Shown piece by piece: positions 51,716 through 60,717 of a stretch of DNA of 64,000 bases; the first letter of the stretch is position 1; every line of letters starts with the position of its first letter. The DNA comes from Gulosibacter molinativorax (lineage in GTDB: Bacteria > Actinomycetota > Actinomycetes > Actinomycetales > Microbacteriaceae), in the NCBI RefSeq assembly GCF_003010915.2, contig NZ_CP028426.1, positions 1,364,001-1,428,000 of the forward strand, given 5' to 3'. The notes under the pieces were generated by a model. That model saw only the letters and a program-made list of their open reading frames with translations. It was not told the DNA's origin and searched no databases. The translations under genes were made by a program, and so were the position numbers.

Positions 51716-53362
51716 ATGACGAACTCGACCACGATCTACACCGGCAAAATCTGGACCGGCGCTACCGACGACAGCTTGATCGAGGCGTTCGCGGTGCGGG
51801 ACGGCAAGATTCTCGCGACCGGAAGCGTCTCAGAGGTCACCGAATCGGCCGGGGCAGATCACGAGGTGGTCGAGATCCAGGACGGGATCGTCATGCCCGG
51901 TCTCATCGATGGTCACCTCCACCTAAGCCTCGGCGGCACGCAGCTCGCGCACGAGCTGCCTCTCGACCCGGTCGATGACGCCGACGCCATCCTCGCCAAG
52001 GTCTCGGCGTGGGCTGAACGGCTCCAGCCCGGCGAGTGGGTCATCGGCGGCATCATAGGTAGCGGCACGCTCCCAAGCCTGAACAACGTGGGATTCCTCG
52101 AGAAGCTGGATACCGCATCCGCCGGCCACCCCGTGCTGCTGCGCGACGACACGATGCACAACCGCCAGATCAACTCGGCGGCGTTCGAGGCGATGGGCGT
52201 TACCGCCGACACGCCCAATCCCGAGGGCGGCACCTACGTCCGTGATGAGCGGGGGCGCCTGACCGGCGCGTTGTGGGAGCTCGCTGGCTCGGTCGCCGAG
52301 GGCGTCGCCGCCGCCTCGCACCAGGATCCGAAGGGCCGCCAGATGGTTGCGCTGCAGACGGCGCTCGACCGACTCGCGTCGCTCGGCATCACCACGGTGC
52401 AGGATGCGGCGACCATGCTCCCGCATTTCGAGGGGCTCGCGGCGCTCGACGCGGCCGGAGAGCTGCGGATGCGTGTGATCGCGTCGATGCCGATCCGTCC
52501 CTTCATCGAAGCGGGCACGGTCGGCGAGGATTTGTTTGCTGCGGGCAAGGCATTCGAGAGCGTGCACGTCAAGCCGCGCTTTGCGAAGTTCGTGCTCGAC
52601 GGCGTGCCGACCACGCTCACCACGGCGCTCCTCCAGCCCTACAAGTGCGTGCACGGCAACACCGACCCGGAGTTCCGCGGCGAGCTCTACTGGACGCTCG
52701 ACGATCTCGTCGCGTCGCTCCGCCGCTGCGCCGAGCTCGGACTCGGTGCGAAGCTGCACGCGACCGGTGATGCTTCGGTCCGACAGGCGCTGGATGCGGC
52801 GGAGATCGTCCGCGCGGATGCAAACGGCGGCCCTGCGATGCAGATCGCGCACATGTCGTTCATCTCGCCCGAAGACCTCGGCCGCTTTGCCGAACTGAAT
52901 GTCGCCGCGGACGCGTGCCCGTTCATGTGGTTCCCGAGCCCGCTAACGGATGGCGTCGGCGAATTCGTGTCCGACGACACGATGGCAAGCATTTGGCCGT
53001 TTAAGGATCTGCTTGAGACCGGCGCGGTCGTCGCGGGCGGCTCGGACTGGCCGGTTGGTCTCCCCGTCCTCAACCCTTGGCTCGGCATCGAGGGCATGGT
53101 GACGCGTAAGGGCGCGGTCGAGGACGGCGACGACCGCAGCGTAAACATCGACCAGGCAATCACACTCCCCCAGGCCCTCGCCGCGTTCACCCGCGAGTCG
53201 GCGAAGGCCCTGGGCATTTCGGCGGAAACCGGCACGATCGAGCCGGGCAAGTCTGCCGACTTCATTGCGCTCGAACAAAACGTGTTCGAGGTACCGATCG
53301 AGGATGTTCACCACACTACGGTCGCAAAGCGCTGGGTCGCGGGAGTATCCACGAACGACTAG
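51716..53362 (+). CDS. YtcJ-like amidohydrolase family 3 protein
   Basis: 548 residues. GKIWTGATDDSLIEAFAVRDGKILATG (N-terminal beta domain), then GLIDGHLHLSLGG with the HxH metal site, MQIAHMSFISPED and the C-terminal GGSDWPVG aspartate. The group includes N-substituted formamide deformylases; substrates are mostly unknown. ATG at 51716 has AAGGGAG. TetR and IclR regulators follow on the other strand, suggesting a regulated catabolic function. Confidence 0.85.
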   Translation: MTNSTTIYTGKIWTGATDDSLIEAFAVRDGKILATGSVSEVTESAGADHEVVEIQDGIVMPGLIDGHLHLSLGGTQLAHELPLDPVDDADAILAKVSAWAERLQPGEWVIGGIIGSGTLPSLNNVGFLEKLDTASAGHPVLLRDDTMHNRQINSAAFEAMGVTADTPNPEGGTYVRDERGRLTGALWELAGSVAEGVAAASHQDPKGRQMVALQTALDRLASLGITTVQDAATMLPHFEGLAALDAAGELRMRVIASMPIRPFIEAGTVGEDLFAAGKAFESVHVKPRFAKFVLDGVPTTLTTALLQPYKCVHGNTDPEFRGELYWTLDDLVASLRRCAELGLGAKLHATGDASVRQALDAAEIVRADANGGPAMQIAHMSFISPEDLGRFAELNVAADACPFMWFPSPLTDGVGEFVSDDTMASIWPFKDLLETGAVVAGGSDWPVGLPVLNPWLGIEGMVTRKGAVEDGDDRSVNIDQAITLPQALAAFTRESAKALGISAETGTIEPGKSADFIALEQNVFEVPIEDVHHTTVAKRWVAGVSTND

Positions 53363-53469
53363 CCCGTTTGGTGGCCCGGTGCGCGAGTTTACTCTCCTGT
53401 ACCGGACCAGATGCCGCGATCGTCGAGCCATCGATACCTCGACCGCGCATGCGTGGTTGACTGGGTGGC

Positions 53470-53931
53470 ATGGGCGATGCGGTGATGCTGGTGGTGCTTG
53501 GTGGCGCGGTACTGATTGCCGTCGTCGTCAAGGGATTCTCCGCGCTGCAGCGCAAGCTCGCGCCCGTCACCGAGGTCTGGGAAGGCGACATTGTCGCGGC
53601 GGTCATTCGGTTTGAGCAGGATCCGCGAAAGCCGGGCAGCGTGACCCCGCAGAGTGCCGACGTCGTGATTCGGCGGCGGTCGGATGGGATCGAGCAGTCG
53701 AGTTTCGTCGGGGGTGTCGAGAGCTTGCCCGAGTCCGTGCGCGAGCAGGTAGCCGTCGCGGTCCGCACAAACGCGGCAGGGCAGTCCGATTCGCCGCGCT
53801 CCGAAACATTGCGCTTCGACGCGGCCATGTTCGCCGGACACGGTGGCGTTCGCGTGAACATTCCCACGCGGGTCGCAGTGCAGGTTGAGGAAGACGACCG
53901 CGGCGCGCTCCACTGGACCCCGCTCTGGTGA
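53470..53931 (+). CDS. Membrane-anchored hypothetical protein (153 aa)
   Basis: One N-terminal membrane helix (VMLVVLGGAVLIAVVV, about 5-20), then a beta-rich domain outside or at the membrane face (VTEVWEGDIVAAVIRFEQD, VVIRRRSDGIEQSSFVGG, RFDAAMFAGHGGVRVNIPT). ATG at 53470. No family recognised. Confidence 0.5.
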   Translation: MGDAVMLVVLGGAVLIAVVVKGFSALQRKLAPVTEVWEGDIVAAVIRFEQDPRKPGSVTPQSADVVIRRRSDGIEQSSFVGGVESLPESVREQVAVAVRTNAAGQSDSPRSETLRFDAAMFAGHGGVRVNIPTRVAVQVEEDDRGALHWTPLW

Positions 53932-53966
53932 CGGCAGAGTTCGGGCGCCCGAAGTGCGCATTGTAC

Positions 53967-54545
53967 CTAGCCAGCCACGAAGACGCTGAGTTCCGCCTTG
54001 AGCTGCGCTTCGAGCGACTCTCGGCTGCCGTTCACCGAAGGCATCAGTACTGCCGAAACCTGCGCGCCCGTCACGAAGGTGAGCAGCGCATCCACCTCGG
54101 ACTCCCACGATCGACTGGGATCAATCTCGGCACATACGCCGAGCATCGACTCTTTCCACTTCACCATCGATCGCTCATGCACGCGCTTCGCTGTCTCATC
54201 CGTGATCGCCTCGCCCCAGAATGCAATTACGACGCGGGCCTCGTCGAACCGATTATCGTCGAGCGGCAGGATCTCGCGGCACACCGCGTTGAGCGCGTCA
54301 TATCCTCGCAGCTGCCCGACCAACGCGTCCGTGCGCTCATTCGTGCGCTGGAACACGTATTCATAGGTTGCGAGGAGCAAGTCAGCCTTCGTTGGAAAAT
54401 AGGGTTTGAGCGCCCCGTTCGCGTACCCCGCCTCACTCGCGATCTGGCGCATCGTCGCACCAGCCATCCCCCGACGCGCGATGATCTGCCACGTCGCTCG
54501 CACGATTTCTGCGCGACGCTCATCATGATCGACCGTCTTCCGCAC
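53967..54545 (-). CDS. TetR/AcrR family regulator
   Basis: 192 residues. The N-terminal helix-turn-helix is plain: IVRATWQIIARRGMAGATMRQIASEAGYANGALKPYFPTKADLL (about 15-57). The C-terminal part is the ligand domain, with a BetI-like look. Usually represses a neighbour; the nearest candidates are the amidohydrolase or the membrane protein upstream. ATG at 54545. Confidence 0.88.
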   Translation of the reverse strand: MRKTVDHDERRAEIVRATWQIIARRGMAGATMRQIASEAGYANGALKPYFPTKADLLLATYEYVFQRTNERTDALVGQLRGYDALNAVCREILPLDDNRFDEARVVIAFWGEAITDETAKRVHERSMVKWKESMLGVCAEIDPSRSWESEVDALLTFVTGAQVSAVLMPSVNGSRESLEAQLKAELSVFVAG

Positions 54546-54568
54546 TGCCTTACTCCACTCCCGAGGCG

Positions 54569-55318
54569 TTAATTCGAAACCTGCGCGAGGTTACCAAGTC
54601 GCGCCGCCGCATCCTGCAACACCTCGAGGATCGCGTCTTCGCGACCGGCGAAGTGCTCGTCCAGCCCCGAGACGGTGAGCGAACCTGCGATTTTGCCTTT
54701 CGAGCCCCGAACCGGAACGGCGATCGCCGTAATCCCGTCGGTAATATCGCCCTCCGAGATTGCATAGCCGCGCTGCCTGGTCAGCTCGACGTCGGCGCGA
54801 AGCTCGTCGTCGGTGAGCAGCGTGCGGTCATTGAAGCGCTGTCGTTTCGGGTTGCTTTCGAGGTAGCCCTCGAGGTCTGTGCCGTACGCGAGCACGACGC
54901 GCCCCGCGGCCCCCGCGTGCATCGACAAGCTCCGCCCCGGTTTTGTCTCCACCACGCCGATCGTGTTTCCCTGTTCCCACGCGACGCACACGGCCTCGCC
55001 ATCGCGCGGCACCGTGATGTAGGCGGTCTGCCCGGTCCGCTCGACGAGATCGGTCAGCACCTGATCCGCGCCGCGCCACTCCCGCATCGCCTCGCGGGCC
55101 GCATCCGCCATACGCAGCCAGCGCAGGCTCAGCCGCGTCTTCGAATCGCGTACCGGCTCGGTGAAGTCGATCGAGCTCAGCCCATCAAGAAGCCGGTAGA
55201 CGGTCGGCCTCGGAAGGTCGAGTTGTTCCGCGATTTGGGCCGGCGAGAGGTCCCCCTCGTGTGCGAGCAACGCGATGATGTCGTCGGAGTTCGCGAGCGT
55301 GCGAATCGGCTGTTTCAC
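54569..55318 (-). CDS. IclR family regulator, downstream copy
   Basis: 249 residues. Winged helix LSPAQIAEQLDLPRPTVYRLLDGL (about 24-47) and the IclR effector domain (QTAYITVPRDGEAVCVAWEQG, MHAGAAGRVVLAYG, AIAVPVRGSKGKIAGSLTVSGL). It overlaps the upstream iclR gene by four bases, so both are made from one mRNA. Such regulators sense organic acids or aromatic compounds. Confidence 0.88.
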   Translation of the reverse strand: MKQPIRTLANSDDIIALLAHEGDLSPAQIAEQLDLPRPTVYRLLDGLSSIDFTEPVRDSKTRLSLRWLRMADAAREAMREWRGADQVLTDLVERTGQTAYITVPRDGEAVCVAWEQGNTIGVVETKPGRSLSMHAGAAGRVVLAYGTDLEGYLESNPKRQRFNDRTLLTDDELRADVELTRQRGYAISEGDITDGITAIAVPVRGSKGKIAGSLTVSGLDEHFAGREDAILEVLQDAAARLGNLAQVSN

Positions 55319-56103
55319 GCCACGGCCTCCTTCGCGGCCGGGTAGCCCAGTGCTTCGCTGGAGCGGCGGGCCGCTTCGAGCACCTCGTCGGCGGTATTGC
55401 TCTCAGGGGCGAGGATGCGCTCACGCAGCCCGCTGAGGGAAATCGCCCCTGCAAGATCCCCACGATGGTTGTAAATCGGGGCGCCGAAGGCCATGATTCC
55501 CGGGGTGACGTCCGCATCCGACACGGTGAAGCCTGCCTCGCGGGCCATGCCGATCTGATCGCGCATGATGCCGGGGTCAGGCACCCGCTCCCCTTGCTTA
55601 CGAAGCTCCGTAGCCCGAGCGAGCAGCTCCTCTCGATCAGCCTCCGGCAGGAACGAAAGGATCGCGCGCGGTGCAGCACCGCGGTACAGCGGATAGGAAT
55701 CGCCGACTCGCATCGCGAGGTCCTGCACATCCCGACCGCCGAGACGCTCGACGCACACCGCGTTGTCGCCGCGTCGGAAACACAGGAATGCGGTATTCCG
55801 GGTGCGATCTCGTACCGACTCGAGGACAGGCAGGATCGCACGGCGCACGTCGAGTCGGTCTTCGAGCAGTGCGCCGATACGCAGGATGTGCAACCCGAGT
55901 CGGTATCGACCTCGCGTCGCGGTCTGGTCAACCCAGCCCAGCGCGGAAAGCGAACCGAGCAGCCGATACGTTGAACTCACCGGTTCGTGAACGGCCGCCG
56001 CGATCTCCGTCGCGCTTGCCTCACCAACCTTTTCGAGCAGGGTCATCACGGACTCCGCCTTGCGGAGAATCGTGATTCCTGACGCATCGTTCTCAACGGT
56101 CAT
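55315..56103 (-). CDS. IclR family regulator, upstream copy
   Basis: 262 residues. Winged helix ASATEIAAAVHEPVSSTYRLLGSLSALG and effector domain (NTAFLCFRRGDNAVCVERL, LYRGAAPRAILSFL, MAFGAPIYNHRGDLAGAISLSGL). Only moderately similar to the next gene, so the pair is an old duplication or an acquired partner. Its ATG at 56103 is divergent from the persulfide module. Confidence 0.88.
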   Translation of the reverse strand: MTVENDASGITILRKAESVMTLLEKVGEASATEIAAAVHEPVSSTYRLLGSLSALGWVDQTATRGRYRLGLHILRIGALLEDRLDVRRAILPVLESVRDRTRNTAFLCFRRGDNAVCVERLGGRDVQDLAMRVGDSYPLYRGAAPRAILSFLPEADREELLARATELRKQGERVPDPGIMRDQIGMAREAGFTVSDADVTPGIMAFGAPIYNHRGDLAGAISLSGLRERILAPESNTADEVLEAARRSSEALGYPAAKEAVA

Positions 56104-56235
56104 CCCTGGATTGTCTCACGTGCAGGCCAAATGTCCGCGTCACGGAAACAAGCAATCACGGTCGCAGGCTCACTGCTGCATCCCATGCGCATCGGTCAAG
56201 CTCTGCAGTGACATGTAGTTTGATTCCACCATTGC

Positions 56236-56251
56236 ATACCCCCTGGGGTAT
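56236..56251. promoter_or_regulatory. CstR/CsoR-type operator
   Basis: ATACCCCCTGGGGTAT, ATACCCC and GGGGTAT around a CT centre, lies 57 bases upstream of the MBL-rhodanese gene. It fits the ATACCCnnGGGTAT-type sites bound by CsoR/CstR repressors, one of which is encoded two genes away (57861). The palindrome is seen; binding is inferred. Confidence 0.75.
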
Positions 56252-56307
56252 ATGGCAAGCTAACTTCATCAGCCACAGCACACGCAAATCGACACGGAGG
56301 ATCTGCA

Positions 56308-57714
56308 ATGCTCTTCGAACGTATCTATGACGAAGACCTGGCCCAGGCTGGCTATTTCATCGGCTGCCAGGCAAACGGCGAGGCCGTCGTGATCGACGCG
56401 CGCCGCGACATCACCGACTACCTCGAGCTCGCCAAGAAGAACGGCATGAAGATCGTGGCCGTCACTGAGACCCACATCCACGCCGACTATCTCTCGGGTA
56501 CTCGGGAACTCGCGAACGCCACCGGCGCCGAGATCTATGTCTCGGGCGAAGGCGAAGACGACTGGCAGTACGGCTTCGACGCCACCCGCCTCTACGACGG
56601 CGACGCGATCACGATCGGCAACATCACCGTCCAGGCTCGCCACACCCCCGGCCACACGCCCGAGCACCTCGCGTTCCTCGTGACCGATGGCGCGTTCGCC
56701 GACCAGCCCGGCTACATGGTCTCCGGTGACTTCGTGTTCGCTGGCGACCTCGGCCGCCCGGACCTCCTCGACGAGGCCGCCGGTGGCGTCGACACCCGTT
56801 TCGGCGGCGCACACCAGCTCTTTGCGAGCCTGCGCGATGTCTTCCTGAAGCTCCCCGACCACGTGCAGGTGCACCCCGGCCACGGTTCGGGCAGTGCGTG
56901 CGGTAAGGCACTCGGCTCAGTACCGTCGACCACTGTCGGCTACGAGCGGATGTTCTCGTGGTGGGCCAAGTACCTCGCGAACAACGACGAGCAGGGCTTC
57001 GTTGACGAGCTGCTCGAGGGCCAGCCGGATGCGCACGCCTACTTTGGACGCATGAAGCGTCAGAACAAGGAAGGCCCGGCCGTCCTCGGCCAGGTCACCC
57101 CCATCGCTGAGCTGCCGCAGGATGAGGTCATTCGTCTCGTCGAGTCGGGCGACGCCATCATCGTCGACACCCGAAACAACCGCGAGGTTCACGAGGGTAC
57201 GGTCGAAGGTTCGCTCAACATCCCGGGGCCTGCCAAGGCCGCGACCTACGGTGGCTGGGCCGTAGACCCCGAGCGGAATATCAACTCGCTCATCCTCTAC
57301 GTGAAGGATGCGGAGAAGGCGCAGGAGATCCGCGATCACCTGATGCGAGTCGGTATCGACAATGTCATTGGCTACACCACCTCGATCGAGGGCCTCCCCA
57401 CGATGAAGCCGAAGACGATTGCACCGGCCGAACTCGAGGCCTTCGACGCCGCACTCCTGCTCGATGTTCGGAACAAGACCGAATACGCCGACGGGCACAT
57501 CCCGGGCGCAAAGCAGCTCAGTGGCGGGCGTGTCCTGTGGCATCAGGACGAGCTGCCGCGCGAGGGCACGATCGTCTCCTACTGCCAGTCCGGAGTCCGG
57601 AACTCCGTTGCCGCGAGCGCACTGCGCCGCGAGGGGTTCGACGTCGTCGAGCTCGAGGGCAGCTACAACGGCTGGACGGCCTTCGAGAACGAGCGCGAGA
57701 CGGTCGCTTCGTAG
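56308..57714 (+). CDS. MBL-fold/rhodanese persulfide-handling enzyme (CstB-like)
   Basis: 468 residues. Metallo-beta-lactamase domain (1-250) with THIHADYLSG, HTPGHTPEHL, SGDFVFAGDLGRPDL and VQVHPGHGSGSACG: the persulfide dioxygenase/CstB layout, with Tyr where many relatives have the last His of HxHxDH. Two rhodanese domains follow: the first (VDTRNNREVHEG) lacks an active cysteine, the second has VSYCQSGVRNSVAA with the catalytic Cys. It probably oxidises persulfides or transfers sulfane sulfur. GGAGG precedes the ATG. Confidence 0.88.
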   Translation: MLFERIYDEDLAQAGYFIGCQANGEAVVIDARRDITDYLELAKKNGMKIVAVTETHIHADYLSGTRELANATGAEIYVSGEGEDDWQYGFDATRLYDGDAITIGNITVQARHTPGHTPEHLAFLVTDGAFADQPGYMVSGDFVFAGDLGRPDLLDEAAGGVDTRFGGAHQLFASLRDVFLKLPDHVQVHPGHGSGSACGKALGSVPSTTVGYERMFSWWAKYLANNDEQGFVDELLEGQPDAHAYFGRMKRQNKEGPAVLGQVTPIAELPQDEVIRLVESGDAIIVDTRNNREVHEGTVEGSLNIPGPAKAATYGGWAVDPERNINSLILYVKDAEKAQEIRDHLMRVGIDNVIGYTTSIEGLPTMKPKTIAPAELEAFDAALLLDVRNKTEYADGHIPGAKQLSGGRVLWHQDELPREGTIVSYCQSGVRNSVAASALRREGFDVVELEGSYNGWTAFENERETVAS

Positions 57715-57860
57715 CGAGGGCTCAAGTCCCGAGACCAACCTGCCAGCGGATGCGGCGCGCGAAACGAGGCGCCGCATCCGATGGCGAGTGACGCACCACC
57801 ACGTCCAACTGGCCAACTCTCCAAACGCATCCCCAACGCATCCCCAAGAAAGAACAACTC

Positions 57861-58139
57861 ATGAGAACTGCCGATGCCGCAACCCAGCGCAAGATCCTCA
57901 ACCGCCTCAAGCGAGCGCGCGGCCAGCTCGACGCCGTGATCAACGCCGTCGAGGATGGCGGCAGCTGCCGCGACGTCGTCACGCAGCTCTCCGCGGTCTC
58001 GACCGCGCTCGACCGCGCCGGCTTCGCCATCGTGGCGAACGCGATGCAGTACTGCGTCACCGAGCCTGAGGCGACCGCCGAGGCCGAGGACGGCCTCACG
58101 ACCGAAGAACTCGAGAAGCTCTTCCTCTCGCTCGCGTAG
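57861..58139 (+). CDS. CsoR/FrmR-family repressor, persulfide-sensing (CstR) type
   Basis: 92 residues, four-helix fold. Cys36 (GGSCRD) and Cys65 (MQYCV) match the two cysteines of CsoR, but the copper-binding histidine at 61 is alanine, as expected for a persulfide sensor that forms a disulfide or trisulfide link. It would be released from the ATACCCCCTGGGGTAT site when persulfide appears. AAGAAAG precedes the ATG; 146 bases separate it from the enzyme gene. Confidence 0.88.
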   Translation: MRTADAATQRKILNRLKRARGQLDAVINAVEDGGSCRDVVTQLSAVSTALDRAGFAIVANAMQYCVTEPEATAEAEDGLTTEELEKLFLSLA

Positions 58140-58213
58140 CCGCGCGTCCTTTCCCTCCCCAAAACCCCAACACCCTCCCTTTAAAAGAACCCTCAACCCG
58201 AAGGAAAATTCAT

Positions 58214-58375
58214 ATGTGTCAAGCAGTCGCCTGCCGGAAATGCGGAAAGACGACCTGGGCCGGTTGCGGCCAGCACGTCGACCAGGTCATGCGCGGCGTG
58301 CCCAAGAGCGAACGCTGCGAGGGTCACGAGAACGAGCCGAGCACCGGCTTCCTCTCGAAGATCTTCGGCCGCTAG
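58214..58375 (+). CDS. Cys-rich 53-aa protein of the persulfide module
   Basis: A small ORF starting MCQAVACRKCGKTTWAGCGQ, with cysteines in C-x4-C-x2-C, GCG and RC positions that suggest a zinc- or sulfur-binding knuckle; C-terminus ends FLSKIFGR. GAAGGAA precedes the ATG. It follows the CstR gene by 74 bases. Homologues occur in many actinobacteria, without assigned function. Confidence 0.8.
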   Translation: MCQAVACRKCGKTTWAGCGQHVDQVMRGVPKSERCEGHENEPSTGFLSKIFGR

Positions 58376-58385
58376 AACCAAAACG

Positions 58386-58417
58386 ACCGGTGCGACACCC
58401 TCCTCAGTGTCACCGGT
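58386..58417 (+). terminator. Hairpin after the persulfide module
   Basis: ACCGGTG and CACCGGT enclose an inner GACAC/GTGT pairing, ten bases after the last small gene. No T-run. A second, stronger candidate follows at 58462. Confidence 0.5.
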
Positions 58418-58461
58418 AGCTCGCACAGCGCACAGCCCAACCGCACAGCCGCACCGCACGG

Positions 58462-58500
58462 ACCCCCGTCGCGTCACCGATTCAGGTGGCCGGCGGGGGT
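58462..58500. terminator. Nested hairpin before the DHA2 pump
   Basis: ACCCCCG (58462-58468) pairs with CGGGGGT (58494-58500), and an inner GTCACC/GGTGGC stem is nested inside; TCTTTGG follows. Probable end of the persulfide operon, 47 bases before the next start. Confidence 0.6.
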
Positions 58501-58546
58501 TCTTTGGTTGCGCCCAGGTGTTTGAATCAGGCCTAGGGTTGACGCG

Positions 58547-59941
58547 ATGATTACGAGCGCCGTACCCGAGATCCCGAAGCAACAAGCGTGGCGCGCGCTC
58601 ACCGCCTTGTGCATCGGCCTCTTCACCACGATGGTCGATCAGTCCCTCGTCGCCGTCGCGATTCCCCATATCCGGGAGGACCTCGGGGCGAGCGTGAACC
58701 AGGTTGTGTGGGTCTCGTCGATCTACCTGCTCATGTTCGCCGCTCCCCTACTCGTGACCGGCAGGCTCGGCGATCGCTTCGGACAGCGCAACGTGTACGC
58801 CGTGGGGCTCGCGCTATTCGTGGGCTCCGCGCTCGGCTGCTTTTTCGCGCCGAACGTCGAATCACTCATCGTGATCCGCGCGGTGCAGGGGCTGGGTGCC
58901 TCACTCATGAATCCGCAGCCATTCAGCGTGATCAATCAGATCTTCCCGCGGGAACGCCGAGGCGCGCCGATGGGCGTCTGGAGCGCAGTCGCGGGTTCCT
59001 CGGGCCTCGTCGGCCCGGTGCTTGGCGGACTCATCGTCGGTGCGGCCGGATGGCGTTGGGTGTTTCTTCTCTACGTGCCGCTCGGGCTGCTCGCGCTCGT
59101 GATGACGCTTCGTTGGGTGCCTAAGCTGCCGACCAGCGTCGCGCGGATCGACCTCGTCAGTGTGATCGTGTCGATCGTGTCGGTGTTCGCCGTGGTGTTC
59201 ACGCTGCAGCAGGGCCCGGACACCGGCTGGCCAGGTTGGCTGTGGTTGGTCCTCGCGGCCGGGGTGATAGCTGGAATTGTTTTCGTCTGGCTGCAGCGTC
59301 GCGCTTCGAGACGCGGTGCGGATGCGCTCATGCCACTCGAGCTGTTCTCGATCCGCAATTTCGCACTGGGCGTGGTGTCCGTGACGACCCTCGGGTTCAC
59401 CGTGTACGCCATTCAGCTGCCCATCATGCTGCATCTGCAGTCAGGCGCGGGCCTGTCCGCCGAAGTCGCTGGCCTCCTCATCATGCCGATGGCCATAATC
59501 TCCATCACGCTCGCGCCCGTGGTCGGCCGTCTCGCTGACCGCCTCCGCCCGGGCGTCATATCGACGATCGGATTCTCGACGCTCATCTCCGCGATGGCAC
59601 TCTTTGCGCTATTGATGCGCCCCGGCGTCCCGGTTGGCTGGATGCTCATACCGATCGTGCTGCTCGGCGCGTCGAACGCGCTGTGTTGGTCATCGAACTC
59701 CACTATTTCAATGCGCGGACTACCCCGGGAACTCATCGGCGCCGGTTCGGGCGTCTACAACACCGCGCGCCAGGTCGGTGCCGCCGTGGGTTCCGCTTCG
59801 CTCGGCGCGGTCATGCAGATCGGGGTGCAGGTCACCGACATCTCCTCCGCGATGGGTAACGCGATGCTCTTGCCGATCGGCGTGCTGCTCATCGGACTCA
59901 TCGCGGTCTCGCAGTTCCGCTCGGATCTCAGCGCCAGGTAG
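58547..59941 (+). CDS. DHA2-family MFS efflux transporter (EmrB/QacA type)
   Basis: 464 residues with 14 predicted membrane segments. Motif A GRLGDRFGQRNVY, motif C-like GPVLGGLIVGAAGWRWVF (antiporter), TTMVDQSLVAVAIPHIREDL in TM1. Pumps drugs or other hydrophobic compounds out with protons. ATG at 58547. No regulator is adjacent except the persulfide repressor, which lies upstream on the same strand. Confidence 0.9.
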   Translation: MITSAVPEIPKQQAWRALTALCIGLFTTMVDQSLVAVAIPHIREDLGASVNQVVWVSSIYLLMFAAPLLVTGRLGDRFGQRNVYAVGLALFVGSALGCFFAPNVESLIVIRAVQGLGASLMNPQPFSVINQIFPRERRGAPMGVWSAVAGSSGLVGPVLGGLIVGAAGWRWVFLLYVPLGLLALVMTLRWVPKLPTSVARIDLVSVIVSIVSVFAVVFTLQQGPDTGWPGWLWLVLAAGVIAGIVFVWLQRRASRRGADALMPLELFSIRNFALGVVSVTTLGFTVYAIQLPIMLHLQSGAGLSAEVAGLLIMPMAIISITLAPVVGRLADRLRPGVISTIGFSTLISAMALFALLMRPGVPVGWMLIPIVLLGASNALCWSSNSTISMRGLPRELIGAGSGVYNTARQVGAAVGSASLGAVMQIGVQVTDISSAMGNAMLLPIGVLLIGLIAVSQFRSDLSAR

Positions 59942-59972
59942 CAGCGGCTCTGCGAGAGGAACGCAGCTAGCT

Positions 59973-60368
59973 CTACTCGACGGCCGATATCGGGTCGTAC
60001 GTTGCGAGTCCCAGCTGTTCAGCAACACGCCTGAGCGCGTCATCGTGACTCACCACGACTGTGTTTGCTCCCAAAGTGACGGCAGTGGCCAAATGAATGG
60101 CATCCAGGGTTTTGACGTGCTCGGTGATCGCCTCCGCCATCGTCAACACAGTCTCGTTCATTGGAACGATGGAAATCTTCCCAAGAATGTCCTCTCGTTC
60201 GAGGACGGGACGGCGCTCCCGCCGGAGCACCCGGGTGAGCTCTGTCTGTAACAAACGCGAAGAAATCACGTCATGATTCGCCGTGGCGTCATCAAACCAG
60301 TCAACAGCAGCGGCCACACCCTCAATAGCGAAGATTGCCGTGGAGGTCTCCAGATAGAAACGAGTCAC
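59973..60368 (-). CDS. PIN-domain protein, VapC-like toxin
   Basis: 131 residues. YLETSTAIFAIEG holds the first acidic residue of the PIN site as Glu rather than Asp; LQTELTRVLRRE and LKTLDAIHLATAVTLGANTVVVSHDDAL give the other acids. Known family: RNA endonuclease toxins. ATG at 60368 overlaps the antitoxin stop by four bases. The Glu at position 7 could still bind Mg2+. Confidence 0.85.
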   Translation of the reverse strand: MTRFYLETSTAIFAIEGVAAAVDWFDDATANHDVISSRLLQTELTRVLRRERRPVLEREDILGKISIVPMNETVLTMAEAITEHVKTLDAIHLATAVTLGANTVVVSHDDALRRVAEQLGLATYDPISAVE

Positions 60369-60619
60369 CGGTCAGACGCCATTTCCCGAATGAGCGCCTC
60401 GACTTCAGCCACAGACTTCCGCGGCAGGTCCTTCCGATCAGCCAGCTTTGGTGCGCGCGGGTTCCGCGGTGGGATGATCTGCACTGCGTCATCGTCGATG
60501 GGCGTAAGTCGGGCCACAGGATGCTTGTGTCGAGTCACCACGTAGGTTTCGCCGTTCGCCACGTCTTCAATCGCCGCCGTCGGATTCTGCCGGAGTTCAG
60601 CCACGCTGATTGTCTTCAT
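60365..60619 (-). CDS. Phd/YefM-like antitoxin
   Basis: 84 residues: MKTISVAELRQNPTAAIEDVANGETYVVTRHKHPVARLTPI is the Phd/YefM DNA-binding fold, and the second half (PRKSVAEVEALIREMASDR) is the toxin-binding tail. The gene comes first, as in normal antitoxin-toxin operons, and overlaps the PIN gene. It represses its own promoter and neutralises the toxin. Confidence 0.88.
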   Translation of the reverse strand: MKTISVAELRQNPTAAIEDVANGETYVVTRHKHPVARLTPIDDDAVQIIPPRNPRAPKLADRKDLPRKSVAEVEALIREMASDR

Positions 60620-60656
60620 GCGGAAATTCTAGACACTTAATCTACTCAAATCTACC

Positions 60657-60672
60657 TTTTTTTTGGGGGGGG
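60657..60672. repeat. T8-G8 homopolymer junction
   Basis: Eight T's (60657-60664) run directly into eight G's (60665-60672), in the 98-base gap between the antitoxin and VOC genes. It is far from random in this genome and prone to slippage. The antitoxin's promoter region begins just beside it. Confidence 0.7.
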
Positions 60673-60717
60673 AACCGAACACTTATCGTTTGGGCGCAGT
60701 GATCCGCCCCGTTCTTA

